Below, one piece after another: positions 25,744 through 38,284 of a DNA stretch of 64,000 bases. The stretch spans positions 74,242-138,241 of the forward strand of contig QKYT01000068.1 in the NCBI GenBank assembly GCA_003550305.1. Reading direction: 5' to 3'. Each line of letters opens with the position of its first letter. Positions within the stretch are counted from its first letter, which is position 1. This DNA is from Glomus cerebriforme. Taxonomy: Eukaryota > Glomeromycota > Glomeromycetes > Glomerales > Glomeraceae. Made by a program: the position numbers and the translations under genes. The notes beneath the pieces are model-generated. The model was not told the DNA's origin. It saw only the letters and a program-made list of their open reading frames with translations, and searched no databases.

Positions 25744-26493
25744 ACTTAACAACCAAGTTTATGTAAAAAGACAGTCAATAAATACTTCCATTATTATAAC
25801 CACGAGATTTCAACGAATTTTGTATTTTACTTTTAATAAAGACACTTTTTTTCGGGTTGATTTTGAAATCCTGCTCTTTTTGCAAAAAGTAAAATAAGGA
25901 AAGATTGAAGTTCGGAAATTTTTTTATTGATTTAATCCTGATCTAATGCATAAACGCGTTGAACGGCATTACTAAATGAGGAAGTACTTGTATTGTTTGT
26001 ATTGTTAGTTTGTTACCCATTTTGAATTATGGATATTAAGCACCTTTTTCGAATATAAATCCGGCCAAAGCGTTATAATGCCAGTCAAAATTTTGCATAA
26101 TGCTTTACGACCTGGTTCTAAATTATTTTAAATTCTTTAGAAAGTGCATCTTTACGTATGTTAATTTTATTATAGAAATGGCGGCAATAATAACAATTGA
26201 GATGAATGGGAGTTGAGAAATCATTCGCAGCAATCTAAACTATAAAAAGATCGACAATTATTTATAAAGGAAAATTTCATTGAGTGGATTGAAAAACCAG
26301 AAGTCCATAACTATATATCTCATATAAATTAAGTATATTAAGTATCAGAAATTTCCGTCTAATTTTACTCGCAGTCTGATTGAGGTAAAAGCAAATCTAA
26401 AACTTAATTTGACTTTCGTAAGAGGCTTTTATTAATTAATTTTTCTAATTGATTCTCGAAAATAATACTACTTTCTTTATTTTATGACTTTTA
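25744..26493. other. Intergenic, TDP1 promoter side
   Basis: 750 bp without coding potential. It holds the TDP1 promoter (leftward) and the 3' region of the SAM-domain gene. Confidence 0.5.
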
Positions 26494-27152
26494 TCAAAAC
26501 AAAGACGAAGTTTTTCTTTTAAGCGCAATTCCGTTAAGTTGTAATAACATATCTTCAAATAGTTTAAGAATTTCCTTCGTGTTATTGACAATTTCAGAAA
26601 TATCGATATCGGTGGCTAATCATGAAAAATATGAAAAATAAAAAAAATAAATAAATCAAGAATTATAACACAAATAATACAAATAAATAACTTGATAAAA
26701 CCATCTGTCTTATTCGCTAAAGTGCCATAATAAGCATCTAATACACATACAAAAAAAAAAGGTTATTAAAATTCAAAAAATAAAAATAAATTAATTTACA
26801 ATTAAAATATTAAACCATACGTTTCAATCTTTTAATTTCGTTTAAAATGTTCATTGAAGAACCAATAGAGAATCCAGCCACCTTTAGAATATGAATATTG
26901 ATGTCGATTAAATGTTTTCCCGTAATACGTTCTTCGATAAAAATATTTAACTCTTTATCAAGAATTGATAATGGGATAGCTTTGCTTTTAAAATATCTGA
27001 AAACATCAAGACTTGTCCATCTGTCTAACTGAGCAGGAACAGGAAGCAGAGCCGCAGGAAAAGCTAAAAAAAAATTATATTAATAATCGAAGATTTTGAT
27101 ATAAATTATAAAACAAAAATTACTACATACAATCCGGAACTTTATCCATCAT
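26494..27152 (-). CDS. Small SAM-domain protein
   Basis: Four minus-strand exons: 27131-27152, 26821-27063, 26702-26737 and 26494-26615, giving 140 aa from MMDKVPDSFPAALLPVPAQ. Residues about 20-85 form a SAM domain: WTSLDVFRYFKSKAIPLSILDKELNIFIEERITGKHLIDINIHILKVAGFSIGSSMNILNEIKRLK (residue positions only approximate). The tail (DIDISEIVNNTKEILKLFEDMLLQL) is likely helical. SAM domains oligomerise or bind protein/RNA partners; the role here is unknown. The third-to-fourth exon junction is the least certain; donor G|GTTTTA is chosen because it alone keeps the downstream frame open. Many short SAM-domain proteins of this type occur in Glomeromycotina, as far as I recall. Confidence 0.65.
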
Positions 27153-27420
27153 TTCTTCGTAATGGGTAGGTAATAAGGATTAATTACGAATTATATATAC
27201 AATCTATGTACGTGTTATAAATTTAATTAATTGCAAATTTGGGGTTAAGTTCATATTATCGCGTCTCTTCTCGGAATAGACTTGTGAAAATGCACGCGAT
27301 ACATAAAATATTACGTGATGTTTTGATGCTGCATTATATAATATCTTTTTTTTCTTTTAAGCCACAAACTTACGAAAACGTTTCCCCCTTTTTACTGATT
27401 GATCGATCGACATAAAATAT

Positions 27421-28092
27421 ATCACGCGCAGATAAGGGAATAGATTTATAAGATTTATAGGGCCCAATTCCAGTTGGAATCTTGTTAAGACATTTTGGAA
27501 ATATAATTGCTAAAGCTGATGTAATAGTCATATAATCAAATTTATAGCTCCAAGCTTCTCTAAAGGATTTCGAATTCTTGGATAGTCTCTTCAAGTTTCC
27601 TCTTTTTTAAATTTTAACACTTTTACTTGAGAATTCCGCCAAAGAAAGATAGTTTTAATTGTATTAATAGTATCTTGGAATGAGTTGAGAATAAACGAAG
27701 TGGGAAGGGAAGATTCGGATCTACCTTTCATCTCACCTATTCACGCGTAGATAAGGGAACGGATAGATTTATAGGGGTCCAATTCCAGTTGAGATCTTGT
27801 TTAGGAAAACAATTGCTATAGCTGATGTAATAGTCATACAGTCAAATAATTTATTTATTTACCGAGAAAATGACAATAGTTCTAAGCTTCTCTAAAGAAG
27901 TTCGAATTCTTGGATAGTCAGTTCAAATTTCCTCTTTCTTAGATTTTCACTCTTTTACTTGAGGACTCCGTGAGATTAGAACTAACTTTAATGATATTAG
28001 TGGTATCTTTGGAGTTGTATTTGAGAGTTTCCATCTTTCAAAGTATAAATTAAATGGGGAGAGATGATTCAGATCTACTGTATTTCTCACGT
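27421..28092. repeat. Tandem duplication, about 320-bp unit, two diverged copies
   Basis: Copy 1 starts cacgcgcagataagggaata (about 27423) and copy 2 starts cacgcgtagataagggaacg (about 27742). Both then share ccaattccagttg, gctgatgtaatagtcata, aagcttctctaaag, cgaattcttggatagtc and a pyrimidine-rich tail. A 74-aa minus-strand reading frame in copy 1 is broken in copy 2, so this is probably duplicated non-coding sequence or a decayed gene fragment. Confidence 0.7.
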
Positions 28093-29517
28093 GATTTGAT
28101 AACAATCTACGCAAATTTGTATTTACGATGATTTATTTGTACTTTATTAATTCCATACCTTTATTAAAACACAGTAGAGACAAAAACAAATTTCAGTATC
28201 TACTGTAATTGGAATCAAATAGTGATATAAAATAATTCGGCATATAAAATTAGACTAGGGTAGACTATTATATGATACATGATATGACGAATTAAGCTTT
28301 CATTATAGTAAAATATAATTTTATGAGTGTAGTCGATTTTTTTTTACTTGTAATTTAATCTAACTTTAATTAATACATTATAGTTGTTCATGTTAAACTT
28401 TCTTAAGTATACCTGCATTCAATTTCGATTATCAAGTTCAAGTTTATATTTTTGCTTCAAAAATTACAAGTTTGTTTATCTGCTTAAGTTCAAAAAAATA
28501 AGTTTATATATAATAATAATAATAAAATGGCTGTTCTTCTCATGAAAAGAAATCAAGAAATAAAAATAATATGTTTAGTGTAGTATGATAACAAGATTAT
28601 TTAATCAATTATAAACTTTCCAAATATAAAGAAACGATAACAGAGATGATAACATTCGCTCAGCTTTAATTATATTTAATTACATAACATATTAATGGGA
28701 CTTTGAAGTTTGTTTTTTTTTTAAAGAAAAGACTGTTCTATGGATTCATTCTTTAATTTCTGAACGGTCTTTTTTTTTTTGAAAAAGTTTTGTTTTAATT
28801 ATATTCTTTTATAGGTTGAAGCGTTGAAGTCGAAGTTCATATTTACCGAAACTGAAAAATTATAAAACATTTTTGTTACGTTATTAAATAAATCTCTTGT
28901 TTCGCTACAATATCTTTAGTTGCTATGTTGCTATGTAACATTCAAACTAAATAAATCTTTTTACTTCATAATAAATAACTACAAAAGGAAGTAATGGCAT
29001 TATGTCACGTGATAATTATATATTGTTTATTTGTGGCATCAAAAAAATTCAAGCAAACCTAAAAATTTTACAATAGTGATAATCCATCTTTATTTGTCAC
29101 TTGTCTGACATTTTTGTAGCTTTGGCTAATTTTAAATGGGACAATGACGATTATGACAATTATCGTTAGTTTCTGTCATTATGATATCCTGCTTTTTCTA
29201 AATATATTTCTACAATAATGCATTCAGAAAAAAATAATCTTTTGGAGATTAAAGAACGATTATGTCGGAGTTATTTAATTTTTATTTATTTTCATGTTTC
29301 ATTTGCGAGCAAGTTTATAATATGCATTATTAGTTTATTAACCGGGAAATACATTCATTGTAAAAATAAAAAAAAAATATATAATCCTTGATAATTTTTT
29401 TTTATTTGTTTGTTTATTCATTTATTTATTTATTTTTTTATTTTATTTTTATTTTNTTTTTTTTTTTTTTTTGAATAAAATTTATAAAATTTTATAATAA
29501 AAAGTTCGAATACAAAG
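28093..29517. other. Intergenic, upstream of bestrophin-like gene
   Basis: 1.4 kb, extremely AT-rich, with long T runs just before the start codon (29440-29473, one N). No gene recognised. Confidence 0.5.
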
Positions 29518-31014
29518 ATGCCTAAAGACAACCATCCATATGCATATCATCGACCGGATGTGCTAAGATTAAAAGGATCAGTTTTACCTCATGTTATTGG
29601 CCAAACTATAATTATAACCATAATCACTACTATAATAACCGTTCTCTACGAATTAAATGAAATCAAATTAAGTGTATCAAAGTTACCTTCTCCTACTATA
29701 TCTACTAGTTTTACTCAAGTAGTTGGTGTTGTAGTTGGTCTTTTACTTACTTACAAGACAAACACCGCTTATGACAGGTATTTCCTTCGTCGTGACGCAG
29801 TAAATATTTTTATGTTTGTATTTCACTTTCTTTTTTTAACATGAGTTTCTTTTTTTTTTTAGATATTGGGAAGGTCGAAAACTTTGGTCCACAATGGAGG
29901 TACAAATTCGTAATTTAACACGATATATATGGATAGGAATAAGAGAAGATGGTCGAAAGAAAGGGATTAAAGAAATTGGTTCAGCGAAACCGGAAATTGT
30001 TATAGAAAAAAAAACCGCAATTAATTTATTATTAGGATTCGCATTTGCGGTTAAACATTATCTTAGAGAGGAAAATGGATGCGAACATGATGATTTAAAA
30101 AATTTAGTTTCAAATATTCGATCAAAGATATCTAAAGAAATTCAAGAAGATTCTGGTGAATGTAATATTAAAAATAGACCAAATGTTGCATGGTATAATC
30201 GATTATTTCGTAGAAAACTTAAACCTCATGAAAGAAATAAAAGAGATAAGGATGATTATAATCTTGAAGATCAAAATCTTCCTCTGGATATTACTCATTA
30301 TCTTTCTTCCTATTTTGAAAATTTATTTACTGAAAAAAAAATTGATGATACTATTTTTATCCAAGTATTAGCTGGTCTAGATTGTTTATGTGATTGTTTA
30401 TCTAAATTTGAAAGAATTCTTAGGAGCCCTATTCCCGTAGCTTATTCTATTCATTTTTCTCAAACTGTTTGGATTTATTGCATCAGTTTACCTTTTTTTT
30501 TAATTTCTACTTCTCATTGGCCTACTATTATTATTGTATTCTTTGTTAGCTTTATTTTATTTGGATTGGAACACATTGCTACAGAAATTGAAAATCCTTT
30601 CGGATATGACGAAAATGACTTAAAGTTAGACGATTTCTGCAAGTGAGCACAATAATTATATAACTTTTTGTTTTTTTTTGTTTTCATGTTTAATCCTTTA
30701 ATTGATTTCATTTCTTTTATTTCGTTTTATTCAGGTTCATTAAATTTGAATTAGATATTATTGTATCTCATCCACCTCCAACAATTAATGATTGGGTTTA
30801 CGTCCCAGAAAATTTTTTATTTGAAGATAAAGAAATTAATGCTATTGATGCAAAAAATCTCAATACTAATGAGATTAGATCTTTACTTTCAATCGATTCA
30901 AATTTTGAAGACGATAAAATTCCTTTGGAAATACAAGAAGAAAAGAAAGAAACTTCTGAAGAGAATAAGAATCTTTCTCTTTCTTTTTGGCAAAAAATAA
31001 AAAGAATTTTTTAA
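29518..31014 (+). CDS. Bestrophin/UPF0187-family anion channel-like membrane protein
   Basis: Three exons, 29518-29777, 29863-30642 and 30735-31014, giving 439 aa from MPKDNHPYAYHRPDVLRLKGSVLPHVIGQ. The family signature is clear: SVLPHVIGQTIIITIITTIITVLYE (first transmembrane segment), VVGLLLTYKTNTAYDRYWEGRKLWSTM (the N..YdRywegR motif), a central cytoplasmic region, a hydrophobic pair (TVWIYCISLPFFLIS and WPTIIIVFFVSFILFGLEHIATEIENPFG) and then LDDFC. The GLEHIATEIENPFGYDENDL block is the canonical end of the bestrophin core. Members form chloride or bicarbonate channels. The last 90 residues are acidic and family-variable. A basic insert (RRKLKPHERNKRDKDD) lies mid-protein. Confidence 0.85.
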
Positions 31015-32374
31015 AATAAGTCCATGGCATAAATGTTGATGATTATGAATAGAGTGTAATTTTATGGGGAGTACATGTATATATTTGTTTCATTAGATTC
31101 AATTAGAATTAACTCTTATAACTCAACATTTTTTTTTGTTTAATAATTTTAATATATATATAAAAAGATGTGTAAATTTGATAGTTAGAAAAAATAATTT
31201 TCTTAAAAGAAATAAATTTTTTAACGGAATATCAGTAAAGTTGATCTTTACGTTTCGTAACCTCAATCATTGTTCATTGTTATATGTTATATAATAGATA
31301 GGATTATTATCAATTATGTAAAATTTAAAAGTGAAAAGATTATATATTGAAATCTTGATTTAAAATTTCTTTTAGTTCGAGGTACTTTATAAACTTTCTC
31401 TTTAAATTTTTATAAAATAATCAAACTATAAATTTTTGTTTAACTGATTACCATGCTTATAGTAAATTTGATTTCTTTAAATAACTACTTATTAGTAACT
31501 CAGTATATACAGCCAACACTCTATAATTGCACACCCCTTGGGATCATATCAAAATTTTCATAAATAGTACATTTAGAGAGGGTATGTAGTTATAGTGGTA
31601 AAATAATTAGAGATCATATGAACTTGGGACCAAACCAGAAGGTGCATTCAGGGAGGGTATATATAATGAGTGCAATTATGAAGTGTGAAAATATGGAGGT
31701 CTGACTGTACACTATTCCCAGTACCTAAAAATTTCATTTGTGTAAAATCATTATTAATTAGGTTGGATTTCTTTTGTGAATGAAATTATAATATATAGAG
31801 TGAATTACATTTTAATTAATATAAACAATTAGAAGATATTGAAATTTGGAATTATTTGATTGTCGATTTTTTTTTTTTTTTTTGATCGTTTTAGTGGAGA
31901 AATTACGAAAGACCATAAAATAATTGATAAAAAATACATTAACAAAGTTATTAAAAGAGTCAATTTGGGTGAAATGATTTTATTTGAATAACTACGCTAA
32001 CATGATATATATAAAGAACAGATTCGGTGTGACAAATTTCCTAATAACCCTCCTAAAAAAGCCCTACTAAAAATTATATTGAGCGAATTAAAAAATTAAC
32101 TAATCCAAATCCTAATAATATTGACACGCAAGAGAATGAAATTATATTTTTAAAATAAAGAAAATATACAATAACATGTACTGTAAATAGCAAATAAAAA
32201 AAGCAATTCATTTTCTGAAATACACAAAGCGACTTTAACCTATAAAATTGTAAGTTCCTAATAATCCTGCTATTATCATCATAATTTTTTAGATTTTGAA
32301 AGCAAAAGAATTATTAACCAAAAAATTATAATCCCCGTGAAAAAGCAAATGAGAAACCATAGTATTTCGAAATT
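31015..32374. other. Intergenic with one MITE
   Basis: 1.36 kb, AT-rich. Apart from the TA-flanked element at 31510-31707, nothing is recognised. Confidence 0.5.
31510..31707. mobile_element. Tc1/mariner-like MITE, TA target duplication
   Basis: 198 bp from CAGCCAACACTC to GAGGTCTGACTG, flanked by TA on both sides (31508-31509 and 31708-31709). Imperfect inverted ends share CAG(T/C)CA and an ATAATTGCAC / GTGCAATTAT pair. Non-coding. TA duplication and CAG...CTG ends fit the Tc1/mariner superfamily. Confidence 0.55.
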
Positions 32375-32843
32375 CTATTTATAAGGAAGGAAATAATGGT
32401 AATATTTCAGGTTTAGTAGGTTTAGTGAAAAATCTATAAATATCACATATCTTCTAGGCAAACATACTTCTCTCTTATTTCTTCTCGCACGATCTAATGC
32501 AATCGCCTTCAAAGCATTATCTCCGTCGATATATTCCTTTTGCGTTGGACTCAAGCTGTTGTATAAGATTTTCAGTTCCAGAGGTAGATTAGTAGTATCT
32601 GAAATGACAGCGCTAGTCATTAGTAAACTATTATTAAAATGAGAAACTTGTTACAATAATCTTACCAAAGTTAGTTCTAGTATTATTGACTCTAGAGTCA
32701 TTGATAGTGACTCTAATACTACCTGAAATGAGAGTAATTTAATTATTTTATTTGAAAATTTCTTTCTCTTAAGAATAATTATTATTACTAAAAGTCTTAC
32801 TTTCCGCGTTAGAATTGCCTGAAACGGGAGTATCGGTAGACAT
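32375..32843 (-). CDS. Small hypothetical protein
   Basis: Three minus-strand exons, 32801-32843, 32666-32722 and 32375-32598, joining to 107 aa from MSTDTPVSGNSNAES. The middle is DTTNLPLELKILYNSLSPTQKEYIDGDNALKAIALDRARRNKRE, charged and helical. After KRE a GTATGT donor could lead to a further exon, so the printed C-terminus (VCLPRRYVIF...) may really be intron. Good GT-AG introns and frame support a real gene. No family recognised. Confidence 0.5.
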
Positions 32844-35189
32844 ATTGATATTGTTAGATATTGTATATTTCTTTAGTAAAAGGTAGTATTTATACATTCA
32901 TAACTCTATGACTCAATTTTAGATCACCATGACATATGATTTGCCCTATTTGCCCGCTTATTAAAGTTAAATGAAAATACCAGTTCAAAAATAATAACAT
33001 CAAGTTAATAGTACATCTATTTAACGTAGGAAGGGTTGAGGACATCCTATGTAACTTCTTGTGGGTCGTGTATACAAAAATGTCAATCCTGCCAGGATAA
33101 TATGTTAAAATTGTTAATTATTTTGAAAGAATCAAAGTAGAAAAGGAATGGAATTAATTACTAAAATCAATGGTATTTTTATATTACCAGTATTGACAAG
33201 ATAACAATGATTCTAAACTTCTGATGCAAAAAATAACTTTTCCTCTTCTAAATTGTGATCTCCTCTAATTTTATTTTCTCGAAATTTCTTGGATCAACCC
33301 AATTCTAAATAATTAATATCTTTTCTATAAAGTATCTATCTATTACTGCATTATTGTTAGACAGAAGAAAAGAGTAAGAATTTCTTTGATATGTAAATCA
33401 ATCGTTATTGCAAGAAGTGAAAACCCTCCCAGTTATTCTCTACTTCAATTGTCAGATTAACGAATTGAAGCATTGTAAAACCAGTATTTAAAATGAAACG
33501 TTTAAATTGCTTAAATTTTCCTTTAATTAGCGTTTAGTTAGCTTAAATTATTTTAGTAACAATGTCTTTATTTAATAAATTACAAACTCTATAAACTCTA
33601 TTATTCATTCGTGTGACTTCTGCGCCGCAGTAGTGAACAAAAAATGAAATAATCAATGGATTATGGTTTGATAACCTTATAATAGATGGAAAAAAAACTG
33701 TATCTGATTATTATAACCCTACCCTAGATCCCTAACTCTAACCAACCTTAATCTACCAAGTAAGGTACACACCATTTAATTGTTTTTGCAATTATCGTAA
33801 TTTGCCAGTTTGATTTACAGTTTTAAACTGCTAGAATTTAAATAAAAAAACTACAAGTTCCTGTTACTAATATTCAAGTGAAACACCTGTGTTTAAGAAC
33901 CATATGCTATTTATTTATAACAGTGCCAATGTCTTTGTCTTACTGTTGAAGATTACAACTGAAAGCGATGTGATAGTTGGAGATATGCATTATACATGTG
34001 AAGGTGCTATCATCCTTCAAAGGATCAAGTCACCTCGATTATATAAACAATGAATAGTAAAAGCATGGAATAAAAAATCGCGTCTGCTGAAACTAAAGCT
34101 GTTGAACATGCAATAAAAAAAACAACAATATCTAGAAAAGATTATGTCCTTTTTTTAAAGAACGATGAAGTTATAGGAATTTTGATATATATGTATACAT
34201 ATTCCTTTGCAAGAAGATTTCAGGAGAGTAGGGAGCAGTAGTCGAAATAAGGTTCAGAATTTGATTCAAAAAAAGGTAAATATTAATCATCACGTTTCTG
34301 AACATTTATCTGAGATATCTATATATACACGGGACATACCGGAACAACTTTTCATACAATTTCCGTACATAGTTAGGTTACGAGAAAACTCGCGTAGTCT
34401 ATTCAATCGCGTTATGTAAGTTAACATAACATTCACTCCATACAAATATTTCTTTGGAACAATATACGCATACAATTTGTTTTGGAAACTGATTATTAAA
34501 TGCAAGTTAATGCAGAAGAGCAAAACAAAGAAAACTGTTTATTCATCGTCGATTGAAGGAAATTTTAATGCATATGTCTAAATAATTACACATAATATGT
34601 TCTGATATCATTGATAACATGCTGTGCAATGTTATTTCCTAAAAAAATGGGAATGAAATCAGATGTTCAATGATATCTTATTTATCTAAGAAGGTTCCTT
34701 TAAACATTATAAATGGATAATAATCCTAGCCGATGAGTTAATTTGGAATGGTATATTTTAATATACAAAAGTCCTAGCTATTTAAATTTTTTCGTTTATT
34801 TAAAATTATAAAATTACACGTAATAGTACGAAAAATTAGAAATTCATATTGTTTATAATGAATACTATATTTAGTTAGTCTAACTAACCTAAGAAATAGA
34901 ACGCTCTCATTTTTTTTGTTGATTTCGTTCTTCAAACTTATTAAATCATAAAAATACAGTATATACAATTATAACGAATGTAATTATTACTCAAGTACGT
35001 GCTATTTAATAACTAATAATTTGATACATTATTATTATACAATATTATATTATAAATACAGTAAGTAAATAACAATAATTCAGAGGTAGTTTTTTTAGAA
35101 GGAAGAACGTTTAATTTAGTAAAGTGGATCATTTCTTGTAAGTTGCTTCCTACACAGTATATTCAGATGGTTGTATAGTTGTATTATTT
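32844..35189. other. Gene-poor interval
   Basis: 2.3 kb. A reading frame of 70 codons at 34207-34419 (plus) has slightly better composition than background (VSEHLSEISIYTRDIPEQLF) but no recognisable domain. A short run with imperfect CCCTAA-like motifs occurs at 33716-33745 and is too degenerate to be telomeric. Otherwise nothing seen. Confidence 0.4.
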
Positions 35190-35495
35190 CTAATAATCCA
35201 TTCGCATATTAGAAGTATTTCTTGTCCTATTTCTTTTACAATAGCAAGCAGCCACTATTGCTATAATAATTATAATAGCAGCACATCCTACTCCTATTCC
35301 TATTGGTATTGGACTATTAAGATTAATGCCTCTCGTGCCAACTTCATTATTTCCTCCATTGCTAGTATCGTCCCCAAATACTAATGAATTATCATTAATA
35401 AAAATATTTAATAATAATAATAAAATTAAAGAATATTTTTTGATTATTCTTTGTAAATTATTCAAATTATTCAATAAATTTGTTGTTAAATACAT
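35190..35495 (-). CDS. Small single-pass membrane protein
   Basis: Single exon, 101 aa. A basic N-terminus and hydrophobic stretch (YSLILLLLLNIFIN, residues about 20-33) looks like a signal peptide or anchor. A short Asn/Gly/Thr-rich extracellular segment of about 30 residues follows. Then comes a strong transmembrane helix with glycines (PIPIGIGVGCAAIIIIIAIVAACYCK, about residues 64-88) and a short basic cytosolic tail (KRNRTRNTSNMRMDY). The layout is that of a small type-I surface protein. No homologue is recognised. Composition is clearly non-random, so a real gene is likely. Confidence 0.6.
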   Translation of the reverse strand: MYLTTNLLNNLNNLQRIIKKYSLILLLLLNIFINDNSLVFGDDTSNGGNNEVGTRGINLNSPIPIGIGVGCAAIIIIIAIVAACYCKRNRTRNTSNMRMDY

Positions 35496-37489
35496 TATTT
35501 TTGTTTAATTTGATAAGTTAAACTGTTAAAATGATTTTATGAAATGTAGCGCGACAAAGAATGATTTATTAAATGGATTCTGTCGTGGAGAAATAAAAAA
35601 AAAATTTACGTACGATATTAAAGTTATTGTTGAACGGGTTCATTTATTTAAAAAAAGAATGTGTGACAGAAGAAAAAAATTGTAAGATCTACATATTGAT
35701 TATCATGCAGTCATGCAAGTTATGCAGTTTATGCAGTTCGGAATTTGGATTCCTTGTTAATTTAAATTTTAAAAAAGAATAAGGGATGTTTATATTTATA
35801 TATATAGACATGATCGAATATAGATTCTTAAGATGATATTTATTGTATATATAATTATAAACGAAACTAACTTAAAATATAAAATATTGTGATCATTACA
35901 GTTTAAGGGATTATTTTATATTATTTTATATGTCGTCCATTTTAAAGGTATCGTATGTTTCCGAATTTGAAGGGGCGTTACGAAAAGGAATAAAATTGTA
36001 AGGATGTCAGATATTACGAATAGGAGTGAAGGTGATGAGTAGGGTATGATGTCAATTTTCCTCAGCGTCACCATAAAAAATTCACAGACATGTGTCCGGT
36101 GATGTTTAACGTCATTTGTCACGTGACTGGCTGCATTGCAAGTATCTGAGGCGAATTTTTTCGTGTGGTAAAATTTATTTGTCACGCACTATTTATCACA
36201 GGCGCGCCACATGCTTTGTGATGCTGGATGTCATTACTAAACACGTGAAAATAGTGTCGACAGACGTAAAGTGACAAATAAAACAGACTAGTCCAGACCT
36301 TTCTATTTATGATAATAACGAACATCATATGTCAGATATCACTATATAATTAGTTTAATTAATTTCAAGAAAAAATTTTTTTTTAGAAAAAAAAATGTAA
36401 CACTATTTTATAAATATTTGTTTCCCGATTAAGTAATGTTGGCAAAATTCCCTAATTCTATCAACAAGTAAAAGGTAAAAGATATTTTGGCGTACGATGT
36501 GTTACAAATCCTTTATTATCCAATCTCATTATTTTATTGACTTTTACGTTATAATGATAGGCTGAATCTGGATAATGAAAAAAAAAAAATTGAATGAATG
36601 AACTGAATAAGAAATATATAATTCTTTATTAATTAGAAGGTGGCAACTTCATTTTTCAAAAAAATTTATTAAATTTATTTTACTGTTTTATTTCTCATCA
36701 ATTTCATTTCATTTTTCGTCTTAGAATTTCATTTCGGTAAAACAAAAAACAACTTGATGAAAATATTCTTACAAATTATTAAATGTTTCAATACAATGAA
36801 TGATAAATTCATGAGATAGTGTGAATATATCACGTGATATTTAAATTTCTAATGAGATAATGTTTAATTTTACACTTGATTTGGGCCATAAAGCATGATT
36901 ACTAATGGAGTTATCGTCTTCAGTCAAGGGCTTGATAAATGATACTTCATTAAACTTATTGTTTATATCGTAAGCAGTACTAATAAAGAAATTTAATTCT
37001 TTGGGGAGGTTTTTTTACCTAAATTTAGTATACTGTATTTCCAAAATATGAAACCCAATTTGTGTTAGTATCAAAATCTTAGGACCCATTGAACATAAGA
37101 ATGATCGTATTCTTGGATTTTCAATTTTCATGTTTAATATATAACAGAAGAAATATATAATACGCATTATTTAAATGGACAATTTATTCACACCTTTTAA
37201 TTTCGAACATAATTTATTATAAATTAGTTTTGTATTACTTATTTATAAATCAAGATAATCCTCCTCCTATTTTGGGTTAGGGTTTATTTCATTTATAAAC
37301 ACAACATCTTTGTGCTTTGAAAGACCTTAAGTAAACAAGGGAATTTTTTAATGACACAAGATATTATCTAATATAAGTTATAACCATTAAATGAATTTCT
37401 TATGTCTTAAAATCTAAAACATATCAATATATTATTATATTTAATAAAATCACTTTGAAAGAAAAATTATTAGACATTATCTATTAAAC
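35496..37489. other. Intergenic
   Basis: 2 kb, AT-rich except for 35930-36290 (more GC, several CACGTGA/TCACGTG motifs). A minus-strand frame of 89 codons at 35916-36185 has no recognisable features and is probably fortuitous. Confidence 0.45.
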
Positions 37490-38284
37490 ATGTGCGACTT
37501 ACACTTTATATATCGTTCATTGCTTAATCAAAAGATAAGCAATAATATCAATTGGCCGATTAAACGTGTGCTCATTTTGCTTTTGGGAGTAATCCCAAAA
37601 ACGAATGCATATGACGGAGATTCACCGTTGGATGATGTTTTCGATACTTTAATTACTGGAGTCTTACCTTTGATGATTGTTGCAATGTACAGTGGAGACA
37701 ATGAATCACGAATTATCGGTTTCATGGATGATGTGATTATATTTTTACTTCCAATAATTCTGTCATTTATAACTATCTTCACAAGTTCTTGGATTGATTT
37801 AGATTGGTTTGTTATAATTCCTGGCGGAATTTTCTTTGTGTTCATGTTTCTATTTTATGGATTTTATCAAAGAATCAATGAAATTTACAAAAAGTGTTTT
37901 AGATTAATGTTTTATATGTATTGTATATTAGTTTTTGTTGCTTGGGTTGTTAGTATTCCTTTGACTACTATTGATACGATACATAATAATGGTTTTATTG
38001 ACGTAATTCTATCAGCGATTCTAGTGGTCTTTTTCTGGATCTTCACAATTATTATTGTATATCGACGGAGATCATGGCGTTCTTCAATTGTAATTACCCT
38101 ACTTAATGCTAATTTTTTGATGTTTCTATATGTCGGTATTTGTTTAGAACCTTACAGTCAATATGCAAATAAGGCTGCTGTCGGAAGTTGGATCTTGTCA
38201 CTGACTAGATTCTTTCAACATAATGAATTAGCTTGTTCAAATGAAGCGATTAGTATGCTTGTCCTTCTTACAGATGGGAAATAG
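37490..38284 (+). CDS. Multi-pass membrane protein, unknown function
   Basis: Uninterrupted 264-aa reading frame, MCDLHFIYRSLLNQ to VLLTDGK. Seven or so hydrophobic segments are seen: VLILLLGVIPK, TLITGVLPLMIVAMYS, VIIFLLPIILSFITIF, WFVIIPGGIFFVFMFLFYGF, LMFYMYCILVFVAWVVSIPL, FIDVILSAILVVFFWIFTIIIVY and IVITLLNANFLMFLYVGICL. They are separated by short charged loops (YQRINEIYKKCFR, RRRSWRSS). The C-terminal region (YSQYANKAAVGSWILSLTRFFQHNELACSNEAISM) is more polar. No family recognised. Length and a periodic hydrophobic/charged pattern make it a real gene rather than chance. Confidence 0.65.
   Translation: MCDLHFIYRSLLNQKISNNINWPIKRVLILLLGVIPKTNAYDGDSPLDDVFDTLITGVLPLMIVAMYSGDNESRIIGFMDDVIIFLLPIILSFITIFTSSWIDLDWFVIIPGGIFFVFMFLFYGFYQRINEIYKKCFRLMFYMYCILVFVAWVVSIPLTTIDTIHNNGFIDVILSAILVVFFWIFTIIIVYRRRSWRSSIVITLLNANFLMFLYVGICLEPYSQYANKAAVGSWILSLTRFFQHNELACSNEAISMLVLLTDGK

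Noticed and set aside
33716..33745. CCCTAA-like run suggesting an internal telomere repeat
   Set aside because: Only a few imperfect, irregular units (ccctaccctagatccctaactctaacc); chance is adequate in this context.
34207..34419. 70-codon open frame with protein-like composition
   Set aside because: No domain, no splice support and no homologue recognised; the opposite strand is also open over the same stretch.
35916..36185. 89-codon minus-strand frame
   Set aside because: Composition is unlike neighbouring genes, with no motif or splice context; probably random in a GC-richer patch.
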